64,000 nucleotides of DNA from Amoebidium appalachense (lineage: Eukaryota > Ichthyosporea). The position numbers were made by a program, and so were the translations under genes. Every line of letters begins with the position of its first letter. Position 1 is the stretch's first letter. Positions 1 through 7,534 of the stretch are shown piece after piece. The notes under the pieces are model-generated. The model was not told the origin of the DNA. It saw only the letters and a program-made list of their open reading frames with translations, and did not search any database. The stretch is from contig CAVNZM010000022.1 in assembly GCA_963693365.1 (NCBI GenBank), positions 1 through 64,000 of the forward strand. The letters run 5' to 3'.

Positions 1-193
1 TTCATACTGACTGCACGGCCACTGCATATTGCCGGCGCCGCGGCTCAGTCGTGAGCCGCAGCCCGCGGCTGTCGCGTGTGATATTGATCTGATCATATGT
101 ACACAATATCTACGTGATCACTATGATATGTACAGTATATTCGTAATAGTAAACATGTACGGCGTGTACAGATGTTTACAGGCATGTAGCCGA

Positions 194-272
194 TGACGTC
201 ATCACTTTCCCGCCTCGGTGGCGGGAAAGTTTTGATTGGCCTTGTGACGTCATTGATACAATCTCATCCAAT
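194..272 (+). promoter_or_regulatory. Promoter-like cluster: CRE, paired E2F-like sites, CCAAT boxes
   Basis: TGACGTCA occurs at 194-201 and 245-252. TTTCCCGCC at 206-214 faces GGCGGGAAA at 220-228, giving a perfect inverted pair of E2F-type sites. ATTGG at 235-239 and CCAAT at 268-272 are CCAAT boxes in both orientations. The cluster lies just upstream of the first gene. Binding by host factors is inferred from consensus only. The rest of bases 1-193 holds no gene I can support. Confidence 0.5.
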
Positions 273-318
273 CATTAACTTTTGGATTTGGGCGGAAGTT
301 TTCTACAGGGCTCCATAA

Positions 319-343
319 TACTAACATACGCATTGTGTTACAG
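319..343 (+). other. Candidate 3' splice site (TACTAAC branch point plus CAG)
   Basis: TACTAAC at 319-325 matches the ideal spliceosomal branch-point consensus, and CAG at 341-343 follows 19 bases after the branch A. Coding potential begins right after it, with no in-frame ATG before 482. An upstream exon, perhaps outside the window, would supply the missing N-terminus. No donor site was identified, so this remains a hypothesis. Confidence 0.35.
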
Positions 344-1342
344 ACCACAAACCGAGGCACCAAACCTACTGATCACCTACTCACGGCGGATGGTTTCCTT
401 GTTGCTGCTCTCGCGTCTCCAGCCGTGGTCGGCAACACTGTGCGTGTTTGGGTTCTTGGTGTGAAGAATGCCTTTGCCCGCATGGCTGCTACCAACAAGG
501 ATGAAGCTCTCTCCGCCATGCGCGCCACCCTTGCCGCTGCCGAAGACCGTGCCGCCGCCGCCGTAACCGAGCGCGACCAGGCCATCAACGACAAGGAGGC
601 CGCGGAGGCCGCGCAGGACGAGGCGCTCGCGACCCTCGCTGCCGCCCTTGCCCGCGTGAAGCTCGAGCCGCTGACCCTCCCCAACCGCATGCCGGCGACC
701 GCGGGCGGCACATACACGGACAACCACGCGTTCAAGCGCCTGACGCGCGCGTTCGGGTACCTGTGCGTGGACACGCTGTACGGCGACGGCGTGCGCTGCG
801 TCAGCACGTACACGGGCATGATCATGGCGACGACGGGCGTTTGCTTTGTGTTTCATTCGGGGGAGATCTCCAACATCGTCGCCACCACGGGGCTGCAGAA
901 GGCCATGAAGGAGCGCATCCGGCTGTGGACCGGCGAGGAGCCCCCATACTCGACCGACATGACCACGCAGCAGCTGTACACGTTTATCACCAACTACACG
1001 CGCTGGTATGTCGAGTACTGCAAGGCGCCCGTGCTGCTGCGCCAGTCGACCATCGACAACGCGGCCGGGGGCGCAGCCGAGCACGAGGTGCACGTGGAGA
1101 TGGCGTCGTGGCTGGAGGCCATCAAGGACAAGTTTCCCGACATCGAGCCGCTGGACCTCGGGCACACGGTCAGCATGCACGACCCGCTGGTGAACCGCGG
1201 CGAGCAGCTCAAGGGGCAGACGGTGCTGGACGTGTATGTGCAGCGCGGGCGGCTGGGGCGCAGGCGCAAGGTTGCGCGGCTGGAGAAGCCCGAGGGGCCC
1301 GTGGACGTGTGCATCATCGAGGACAGTGACACGGATGAGTAG
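335..1342 (+). CDS. BRO/MSV199-like protein with coiled coil, 5'-incomplete
   Basis: The frame is open from about 335 to a TAG at 1340-1342, but the first in-frame ATG is at 482 (MAATNKDE). Residues before that ATG still read like protein: a DGF-LVAALAS segment followed by VRVWV, weakly recalling the C-terminal part of BRO-N or MSV199 domains of large DNA viruses. An Ala/Glu-rich coiled coil (roughly residues 50-110), an unassigned globular domain and an acidic tail follow. Real translation may start at 482, or the N-terminus may be on an upstream exon joined at 343. AATAAA at 1427-1432 is a plausible polyadenylation signal. The family assignment is weak; the coding call is firm. Confidence 0.6.
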   Translation: MLQTTNRGTKPTDHLLTADGFLVAALASPAVVGNTVRVWVLGVKNAFARMAATNKDEALSAMRATLAAAEDRAAAAVTERDQAINDKEAAEAAQDEALATLAAALARVKLEPLTLPNRMPATAGGTYTDNHAFKRLTRAFGYLCVDTLYGDGVRCVSTYTGMIMATTGVCFVFHSGEISNIVATTGLQKAMKERIRLWTGEEPPYSTDMTTQQLYTFITNYTRWYVEYCKAPVLLRQSTIDNAAGGAAEHEVHVEMASWLEAIKDKFPDIEPLDLGHTVSMHDPLVNRGEQLKGQTVLDVYVQRGRLGRRRKVARLEKPEGPVDVCIIEDSDTDE

Positions 1343-1549
1343 GGGTGTGTGGGGGTTGGGGTGGGGACGGGCTGCGGTTGAACAGAGGTGGTGCGACCAA
1401 GAACAAGCTCTGGCAGCTTGTTGGTGAATAAACAAACTGTCGATGTATTTGTAGTCAGGGAGGGATCGGGACCGGGGTCTCGACTTCCCCCACAGCCCAT
1501 TCCTTGCTTTTCTGGTACTTTTCTAACAATTCTTTTTGGTGCCCTTTTC

Positions 1550-1552
<3 letters not shown>

Positions 1553-1589
<37 letters not shown>
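1553..1589. repeat. Poly-G tract of 37 bases
   Basis: An uninterrupted run of G lies in the 1343-1719 spacer between the ends of two convergent genes. Apart from AATAAA at 1427 nothing else is seen in this spacer. True length is unreliable in any sequencing technology. Confidence 0.9.
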
Positions 1590-1591
<2 letters not shown>

Positions 1592-1719
1592 TGTCGTCAG
1601 TCCATTCTGATTGGCCATCGATCCGGTCTGGGGGGACGGGGCGCGGGGTTTGGGGGGAGGGACAGAGTCTTAGTAAACAGACTCAAATGGACCATGTTTA
1701 TCTGGCGGCACTGCCGCGG

Positions 1720-2514
1720 TCACGCAAACAGACACGGGGCCAGCCGATGGTACCACTGGGCCGAGTGGCGGTTGCGCACGCCCTCCTTGAACCATGCGCG
1801 GCCCGCGATGGCCGCGATGGCGGGGCCGTCCGCGTTGGCGCCCAGCCGCCCCCCAAACGCGATCCACGGCTCGTGGTCGAGGTCGCGCAGCACCGTTGGG
1901 GCCCATGTCTTGTGTGGCGCGGTGCGGTCGTTGGCCAGGCCCATGACGCGCAGCCACACGCCCGGGCGCGGGTACATGGCATGCGAGCCTTTTGCACAGA
2001 ACACCACAGGGCGCCCGTCCGAGTTTTTCTCGACGTCGACGAACCACTGCCACTTCCCTTCGACGTCGCCGTGCGCGCTGAAGTACGCGCGCGCGGGGGT
2101 GCTCGCGCCGGCCGGGAATACCAGGTTGACAAACTCGACGTCCGCGTGGTGCCAGCCGAGGTTGAGGGGCGTGTACCCGTTGTTGTACACGAAGAAGTAC
2201 ACGAACATGAGGTGCAGCTCCCCGTCCGCGACGCGGGCACAGTAGTACACCGGGGCGTCGTCGGCGGGCCCCTGCTCTGGCGGCAGTTCGTGGCCGTCGA
2301 TCGGTCTGAGATAGAAGTTGTGGTCGGTGACGCCCCCCACCTGATGCGGGCTGGGCGCGGGCACGCGGAACAGCGCGTCGTCGGCCTTGAGCAGGGTGCA
2401 CGCGGCGAAGTATGCTTCGATGTGTGTGGGAAAGTGCGTTTCGCGATTGTGAAAGTGTAACACCGGGTTGAACCGGGCAGCAAGTGCCTGTACGTCCCAG
2501 TCCTTCGCGTCCAT
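1720..2514 (-). CDS. Vps62/DUF946-like protein
   Basis: A 264-residue protein with the layout of the Vps62-related (DUF946) family known from plants and fungi. An N-terminal NPVLHFHNRETHFP resembles the family's 'Y-P-hydrophobic-F-H-x-x-E-x-x-x-P' start. A central stretch has an aromatic FVYFFVYNNGY and a HHAD element near the usual G-H-x-x-D-W-E site. A later RAYFSAHGD and a GSHAMYPRPG element match the family's S-x-H and G-H-A-x-Y-P-x-x-G. Family function is poorly known; carbohydrate or membrane roles have been suggested. Start is the ATG at 2514; the stop is TGA at 1720-1722. Viral copies of this family seem unusual. No signal peptide is evident. Confidence 0.7.
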   Translation of the reverse strand: MDAKDWDVQALAARFNPVLHFHNRETHFPTHIEAYFAACTLLKADDALFRVPAPSPHQVGGVTDHNFYLRPIDGHELPPEQGPADDAPVYYCARVADGELHLMFVYFFVYNNGYTPLNLGWHHADVEFVNLVFPAGASTPARAYFSAHGDVEGKWQWFVDVEKNSDGRPVVFCAKGSHAMYPRPGVWLRVMGLANDRTAPHKTWAPTVLRDLDHEPWIAFGGRLGANADGPAIAAIAGRAWFKEGVRNRHSAQWYHRLAPCLFA

Positions 2515-2516
2515 GC

Positions 2517-3026
2517 TTATGGACGGGAAAAACGCACGGCGTGTACCATGGTGCGTGCTATTGAAGCCGGAGCACGCACCTCGTGCATGTCGATGGCCAT
2601 CTTGCTGGTGGTGGCCCCGTTGTAGCTGTCGCAGATGTCGATGACATCCGCCAGCACCGTGTAGTCGCCCGTGAACATGCGCGAGAGCAGTGCGTCCGTG
2701 TGCACGGCAAAGTCGGTGGAGACGTAGCGGGCAAGCGCAGGGAACAGTGCGATGTGCACGAAGGTGCCGCGCAGCGCCAGGTCCCCGGACTTTTTCTTGG
2801 CATTCGAATCATCAATGACGTCATCGATGCGCAGTGGACCAATGGGAGGAATGTTGGGAATTCCCAACTTTCCTTTGATTGGTCCATTGATCTTATCCAG
2901 CACCCTACCAACCAAACCAAAATTTGCGTCTTTCCACCAGGTGATTTTTTTCTCCGCCCCATCCCCCGCCTTCTCGGTGTTGTACTCACGCCCCACGTGG
3001 CACAGCATGGTCCCGTTGAAGTCCAG
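2517..3026 (-). CDS. Unknown protein segment, possibly a broken or rearranged gene
   Basis: An open frame reads through the whole interval and looks protein-like from about 3020 to 2585 (Trp-Trp-Lys, GLVGRVLDKIN, DDVIDDS). It ends soon after a 31-base hairpin at 2550-2580 that shares 25 bases with the hairpin region at 3027-3051. No clear start is present, because the 5' edge abuts the end of the neighbouring gene. The stretch 2816-2882 also contains TGACGTCA, two CCAAT boxes and GGGAATTCCC, so part of it could be a control region. I do not recognise the family. It may belong with the 3035-3430 gene as one disrupted locus. Confidence 0.35.
   Translation of the reverse strand: MDFNGTMLCHVGREYNTEKAGDGAEKKITWWKDANFGLVGRVLDKINGPIKGKLGIPNIPPIGPLRIDDVIDDSNAKKKSGDLALRGTFVHIALFPALARYVSTDFAVHTDALLSRMFTGDYTVLADVIDICDSYNGATTSKMAIDMHEVRAPASIARTMVHAVRFSRP
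2550..2580. repeat. Hairpin repeat, 10-bp stem (copy A)
   Basis: GGTGCGTGCT at 2550-2559 and AGCACGCACC at 2571-2580 are perfect inverted arms around an 11-base loop. The first 25 bases recur at 3027-3051, at the very end of the neighbouring gene. The element could be a small insertion, a terminator hairpin or an assembly duplication. Confidence 0.6.
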
Positions 3027-3051
3027 GGTGCGTGCTATTGAAGCCGGAGCA
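3027..3051. repeat. Hairpin repeat (copy B, right arm degenerate)
   Basis: Identical to 2550-2574 but followed by ATGACGG instead of the complementary arm. It contains the stop codon of the minus-strand gene that ends at 3035. Confidence 0.6.
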
Positions 3052-3430
3052 TGACGGTGTACTCGCCGTGGATGGGCGTGCCGTGCTCGTCCTCCATCTG
3101 CACGCCGATGTTGTTGATCGCCCCGTAGGGCATGAGCGAAACAAACACGGGTGTGTTGGGCTCGTACAGGTCGTTCGTGGCTTTGTCCGAGGGGATGACC
3201 GCCAGTGGGCGCTGTCCGGCCGCCTGCCCGATGACCCGGGCGTTGTTCACGATCAGATACACGAAGAGGCGGCGCGGAGACGACGCGTCTTTGGTGTAGG
3301 GGATTCCGTGCATCATGCCCGTGGCGTAGCCGTACGGCCCCGGTGTTGGAAGTAGAGTCCGCTGTGACTAGGGTCGTCGTGGCGCGCTTGGGCGCTGACC
3401 CGTTTTTTACTGCTTTCAGTGTGTTAACTC
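3035..3430 (-). CDS. Capsid- or penton-like C-terminal segment, frameshifted
   Basis: The 3035-3316 frame encodes a compact beta-rich protein ending in NNIGVQMEDEHG plus a short hydrophobic tail. That layout is common at the end of jelly-roll minor capsid or penton proteins of polinton-like and related viruses. Upstream coding continues in another frame (3340-3430, containing TLVTADSTSNTG), so a one-base change near a C4 run at about 3338-3342 probably splits one gene. The N-terminus would lie in or near the 13-base CTCCATGACTGAA repeats at 3431-3490. The capsid assignment rests on the general pattern only and could be wrong. Confidence 0.35.
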
Positions 3431-3815
3431 CATGACTGAACTCCATTTCTGCACTCCATGACTGAACTCCATGACTGAACTCCATTTCTGCACCTGGCAG
3501 AGCCGTGGCTTATATACCCGTGGGGCAGCAGTCTGGAATGTATCCGGATGCCAGGCGCTAATCGGATGGTTACTTCATAGAGATCTCTGGGAAGTGAACC
3601 AATCGTTGCAGTCAAAACACAATGGCAACATTCCTCAACTATGCAGATGTGCATGTGGTGATGAGTGTAGGTGTGTCTGTGTACAGGAACCAATAAGTAA
3701 CATACACATATGTGGAGTGAGCGAAGTCTGCACTCCAACACCCCTACCCAATGGAGAAGTGTACACACCACTAGAGAGAGAGAGTGAGTGTGGCGCTGCA
3801 GGGTAGACCGGTGTG
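3400..3815. repeat. Duplicated promoter block, copy 1
   Basis: The block holds tandem CTCCATGACTGAA units (3431-3490), a TATATA element near 3512 and a CCAAT box near 3600. It runs to the shared GCACTCCAACACCC near 3731-3745. The same order recurs at 4035-4345. Indels differ throughout between copies. A short AG-rich run sits at 3774-3788. Confidence 0.7.
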
Positions 3816-4034
3816 CATCCACTGTGGTGCGTGCCCCGCCAAGAAGGGAATGACGTTCACATGATGTCGCAGGCTGCTGCGGATGGAGTTGTGGAAGCGA
3901 AAGTCTCTACTTCACGGAAATACGCTCGCGGGGAGGGTACAGCCTAGAAGTCGGTTTCTGGCTCCTCCGTTCAAGGCGTCGTAGGGGACGTGAAGTAGAG
4001 GCGCGGTGTCGTGTCTGGGCCCATAACCCTGTTT
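3816..4034. other. Spacer between promoter copies; nothing recognised
   Basis: No open frame of note and no known motif. It may hold remnants of the gene that once followed copy 1. Confidence 0.4.
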
Positions 4035-4345
4035 TCAGTGTGTTAACTCCAGGCTGAACTCCAGAAACTCCATGACTGAACTCCATTCTGCACCTGGCAG
4101 AGCGTGGTTTATATACCGTGGGGCAGCAGTTGGAATGTAATCGGATGCCAGGCGCTATGGATTACAAGAGAGGGACAGTGAACCAACGTGCAGTCAAAAC
4201 ACAATGGCAACATTCCTCAACTATGCAGATGTGCATGTGGTGATCGAGTGTCAGCGTGTGTCTGTGTACACGGAACCAATTGTAAAGCTAACATACACAT
4301 ATTGTGGAGTGAGCGTAAGTCTGCACTCCAACACCCGGGAAGGTC
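4035..4345. repeat. Duplicated promoter block, copy 2
   Basis: Matches 3400-3745 but lacks many single bases (for example GAGCGTGG against GAGCCGTGG, ATACCGTGG against ATACCCGTGG). The junction with unique coding DNA is at about 4340, so the last residues of the minus-strand gene ending at 4288 are read from repeat sequence. Confidence 0.7.
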
Positions 4346-5949
4346 GCGGCAAACATGTCCAGCAGGCTGGGTCCGCATGCGCTTGGGTCGTAGCTGGTGA
4401 GCCCGTTGCGAAAGCCGAGCGAACGGGCGGCGGAGCCGGACAGCGTGAACCTTGCACAGCGGATGCCCGCGATGACGGCCACCGCGAAGCGGTACACCGC
4501 CTGGAGGTTCGAGAACGACGGGACGACGGCCACGGAGAGTCTTGGGCCAATGGTGCGTGCGTAGTGCATCGGGTTCCCGATGACGCCATTGATAATGTCC
4601 AGCCAATCGGCCGCGGTCGTTGGCTTCGTGTGGGGGAATGCGGATACGTACATGCTGGCCAGATCGAACACACACGGCGGAATGTTGTCGTACACCGAGA
4701 GGCCCGCGAACGTGTCCCGAGACACGTTCGCGGGCCTCTCGGTGTGCGACAACATTCCGCCGATCTCGCGTGCGATGTCTTCGGTGCAGCGCACCTTGAA
4801 GTGATATAAATTGCCGTCTCCGCCCGGCCTGGATTGCAGGCGCCAGTCCGCCCAGGCGTGACTGTATGGCACGAGCTGTTCCGGAACGACGGGTGTGGTG
4901 GCCACGGGTGGGATCTTTTTGGACCCGTTCGCCAGGGCGGCGGCCCCGTCCGTGTATATGCTCGTGGCGTCCGCTGTGTAGACTCTCCTGAGGGGACCTG
5001 CCGAAGGGTCTATTTCCGTTTCCGGCTCGACCGAGGCTCTGTCAAACACGACGACACGAACGGAGAAGTTCTCGCCAATCGCATACACAGCGATACGAAG
5101 CGAGTAGGACGGCTGTCCCTTGCAGACCTTTTCGGCGGCGGTGAAGATGTTGCACAGCACCTTGGCCGGCCAGGTCATGGCGTCGGTGGTTGTGTCCACT
5201 GTCAAATCGAGGGTATACCATTCGTCGTACAAGGGAAACCCCCCTTCCGCACCCGTGTGTAGTGTTGGGGGGGCGTATGATGTCAGCGGTAGTTCGGGGG
5301 TCTTGTAGGGTATGACCAGCGTTCGCGTGTGCCCCCCTGTGAAGATGACCTCGCCGGGTCCCAGTCGGTCGATAGGCACCGAGGCGACGAGTGCGACCCC
5401 CGGGCGGATTGCCGCGTCCAGTACAAAGAGTACACAACCCACCACACGCATGCGGCCTATTTTTTCTGCGAGACTGTACGGCCCCGTGTACTCTATTTCC
5501 AGTTTGTATGATGGGTTGACGATGGCGATCCCCCTTGCAAGTGATAACGGCGGGTACGCAAGACACACCCCGCCCGCAAACGCGCCCAGTGGCTGTGGAC
5601 GTGGCTTGTTCAGTTTCTCCTCCAACGTCTTTGCCAGATCGGCAATGGTGTAGATACCGTGCGGTATCTTCAGCGCGAGGCTGTCCTGGATGTCGCCTAT
5701 CTCGACACCCACGTGCAACGAGTCCGTCGCGGGCCCGATTGTGCACATAGAGTGGATGGTAAAGTGCTCGAGGCTACAAGACCTCTTTGTCCCGGTTATG
5801 ACGTCCTGTGTGACCTGCGATCCAGGTTGACCCGCGTTGCACAGCGCGACGCTTTCGTATGTCGAAGGCGGCGGAGGCTTCTTCCTGGCCGCAGCGGGTC
5901 GCCTGAGGAGGGCCAGCTCGCGCTCGATGTTCTGTGTGGCAATACTCAT
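4288..5949 (-). CDS. Large beta-rich protein, possible virion (minor capsid/penton-like) protein
   Basis: A 553-residue protein whose ATG at 5949 is well placed. The N-terminus is basic and proline-rich. A segment IPHGIYTIADLAKTLEEKLN near residues 93-112 resembles the 'G-x-Y-T-hydrophobic-x-x-L ... L-N' element of polinton- and virophage-type penton or minor capsid proteins. A late LGFRNGL resembles their 'L-L-G-F' element. No transmembrane helix is visible. The last ten or so residues run into duplicated promoter DNA, so the true C-terminus is uncertain. A 42-bp inverted repeat lies inside the frame at 4675-4762 and is read through without a break. The structural role is inference from short motifs. 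Confidence 0.6.
   Translation of the reverse strand: MSIATQNIERELALLRRPAAARKKPPPPSTYESVALCNAGQPGSQVTQDVITGTKRSCSLEHFTIHSMCTIGPATDSLHVGVEIGDIQDSLALKIPHGIYTIADLAKTLEEKLNKPRPQPLGAFAGGVCLAYPPLSLARGIAIVNPSYKLEIEYTGPYSLAEKIGRMRVVGCVLFVLDAAIRPGVALVASVPIDRLGPGEVIFTGGHTRTLVIPYKTPELPLTSYAPPTLHTGAEGGFPLYDEWYTLDLTVDTTTDAMTWPAKVLCNIFTAAEKVCKGQPSYSLRIAVYAIGENFSVRVVVFDRASVEPETEIDPSAGPLRRVYTADATSIYTDGAAALANGSKKIPPVATTPVVPEQLVPYSHAWADWRLQSRPGGDGNLYHFKVRCTEDIAREIGGMLSHTERPANVSRDTFAGLSVYDNIPPCVFDLASMYVSAFPHTKPTTAADWLDIINGVIGNPMHYARTIGPRLSVAVVPSFSNLQAVYRFAVAVIAGIRCARFTLSGSAARSLGFRNGLTSYDPSACGPSLLDMFAATFPGVGVQTYAHSTICVC
4675..4762. repeat. Near-perfect 42-bp inverted repeat inside a gene
   Basis: Arms 4675-4716 and 4721-4762 are complementary with one mismatch, around a CCGA spacer. 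Both strands therefore encode a similar peptide. It could be a strong DNA or RNA hairpin, or a foldback sequencing artefact. Confidence 0.85.
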
Positions 5950-5995
5950 GGTTGTTACTCAAGAACATAATTGTGTCTTGCCCCTCGCAGGCACT

Positions 5996-6190
5996 TTACA
6001 TCGGGCGATCCTGTGGGTTGAGGAGTACCGAGACTGTGGCCGCAACCAACGGCCCAACCGCCGGGTCCCAGTATGCGCCCGTCTTGGTGATGACCTCCCC
6101 GTTCTCGGTTGTCCAATCCACTGGCACGGACTGCAGGTAAAACTCTATCTCTGCGGGCCAATGATTGTCGGTGGGGGTGGCGAGCTCCAT
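5996..6190 (-). CDS. Small protein of 64 residues, unknown
   Basis: ATG at 6188-6190, TAA at 5996-5998, 46 bases before the next minus-strand start at 5949. The sequence is mildly acidic with two tryptophans and a hydrophobic LVAATVSVLL near the C-terminus. Coding character continues upstream of the ATG to about 6250 without another ATG, so the start may be wrong or a 5' piece may be missing. Not recognised. Confidence 0.5.
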   Translation of the reverse strand: MELATPTDNHWPAEIEFYLQSVPVDWTTENGEVITKTGAYWDPAVGPLVAATVSVLLNPQDRPM

Positions 6191-6359
6191 GGCATGCAGC
6201 CGACAAAAAATTCTGCCCTTACCGGCGACGCGGACCTCATTGCGGACACGGTGACGTCAATGGCCGCCGAGCTCAGGTATGGGCACCGACCGCGTTCCAC
6301 TGCACCGCGGAATGCGCTCGCCGGGTATCCGCGAAAGTATTTTGGGGCTTCATACCACT

Positions 6360-6563
6360 ATGGATAGGAATGATCGGTTGATGCGGATGGTGCTATTCGC
6401 GGCCCTGGGATTTCTGTTGTGGCGCGAAGTCAGTGAAACGGAGGACGACACATTTTGGGTGGCGGACGCGGAGACGACGTCGTCGTCATCGCCCATCGTG
6501 GACGAGTCGAGCGGGCGACCGGTGCTGTTCCAGACCTACCGCTACCAACCGGCGGCTATATAA
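6360..6563 (+). CDS. Small membrane protein, 67 residues
   Basis: ATG at 6360. Residues 8-20 (MRMVLFAALGFLL) form one short transmembrane helix near the N-terminus, followed by an acidic Ser/Thr-rich tail. The stop TAA at 6561-6563 lies inside the TATATAAG box of the next gene. TGACGTCA at 6252-6259 sits about 100 bases upstream of the start. Family unknown; small single-helix proteins are frequent in virion membranes of large DNA viruses. Confidence 0.6.
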   Translation: MDRNDRLMRMVLFAALGFLLWREVSETEDDTFWVADAETTSSSSPIVDESSGRPVLFQTYRYQPAAI

Positions 6564-6564
6564 G
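6557..6564 (+). promoter_or_regulatory. TATA box TATATAAG
   Basis: Ends 59 bases before the ATG at 6624 and overlaps the stop codon of the preceding gene. It supports 6624 rather than 6570 (a GTG) as the start of the next gene. Confidence 0.6.
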
Positions 6565-6623
6565 CGGATGTGCCTCGCTGGAATCCGCAGACCGCGACCG
6601 CGAATGCACAGAACATCGATAAC

Positions 6624-7022
6624 ATGGCGACCAATTGCAACGCGTGTGGCCTTGCCGCGTCAACCTGCTCTGCGCAAGCACACGCCCCCCAGCCCACTCT
6701 TAACGTGCCCGGCTGTCCACTGTTCGAGCTGTCCCAACTACCACCGCTTCCCGACCTGCCGGCCCTTCCCGCCCTTTCGCCCCCACCCCCTGTTCCCCAA
6801 CTTTCGGGTTGGGGCGACATGGGGTTGTCCAACTACCGTGACTACAAGGAGTCACTCGAGATTCTCTACCGCATCATGCAGCTCCAGCAACGCGTACACC
6901 CCAGCAACCCCGCCAAGCGCGAGCCGGCCGACAGCCCCGGCCCGAAAAAGCGCCCGGCCCGACGGGTCAAACTGACCGAGCCCGCGGCCGATGTGCACGG
7001 CAATGTCGGTTCGCTAGTATGA
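6624..7022 (+). CDS. Proline-rich protein with N-terminal Cys cluster, unknown
   Basis: 132 residues. It begins MATNCNACG with four cysteines in the first 25 residues, then a Pro/Leu-rich linker (residues 35-65). A short helical region around YRDYKESLEILYRIMQLQQ and a basic KKRPARRVK segment that could be a nuclear localisation signal follow. Not recognised. The TATA box at 6557 precedes it. Downstream lies the seven-copy repeat. Confidence 0.55.
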   Translation: MATNCNACGLAASTCSAQAHAPQPTLNVPGCPLFELSQLPPLPDLPALPALSPPPPVPQLSGWGDMGLSNYRDYKESLEILYRIMQLQQRVHPSNPAKREPADSPGPKKRPARRVKLTEPAADVHGNVGSLV

Positions 7023-7110
7023 TGTCCGTCACGGACGAGACTTTTATTGTGGTGGACTGCTCTGCAGATATAGTTGACCTATATTTGATGGATACAAACT
7101 AAAAATACTA

Positions 7111-7460
7111 AGACGGTTATGGAAGATACAAAGAATTAGAGATGGTTAAGGAACTTAAGTACACGGTTATGGAAGATACAAAGAATTAGAGATGGTTATG
7201 GAACATAAGTACACGGTTATGGAAGATACAAAGAATTAGAGATGGTTAAGGAACTTAAGTACACGGTTATGGAAGATACAAAGAATTAGACATGGTTATG
7301 GAACTTAAGTACACGGTTATGGAAGATACAAAGAATTAGACATGGTTATGGAACTTAAGTACACGGTTATGGAAGATACAAAGAATTAGAGATGGTTAAG
7401 GAACTTAAGTACACGGTTATGGAAGATACAAAGAATTAGACATGGTTATGGAACTTAAGT
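7111..7460. repeat. Seven tandem 50-bp repeats
   Basis: Units starting ACACGGTTATGG recur at exact 50-base spacing (7111, 7161, 7211, 7261, 7311, 7361, 7411) with few substitutions. A second duplicated element, GAATAAAAGAACATTATCC, follows at about 7463-7490 and 7523-7550 and carries AATAAA. AT content is far above that of the neighbouring genes. Confidence 0.95.
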
Positions 7461-7534
7461 GAGGAATAAAAGAACATTATCCATGTGAAGAAGATGGTTA
7501 TGGAAATTAAGTCCACGAGGCGAATAAAAGAACA

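Noticed and set aside
4288-5949. Major capsid protein of nucleocytovirus type
   Set aside because: Lacks the usual double jelly-roll landmarks I would expect; only short penton-like elements are present.
7111-7460. CRISPR array
   Set aside because: Units are contiguous with no variable spacers and no cas genes.
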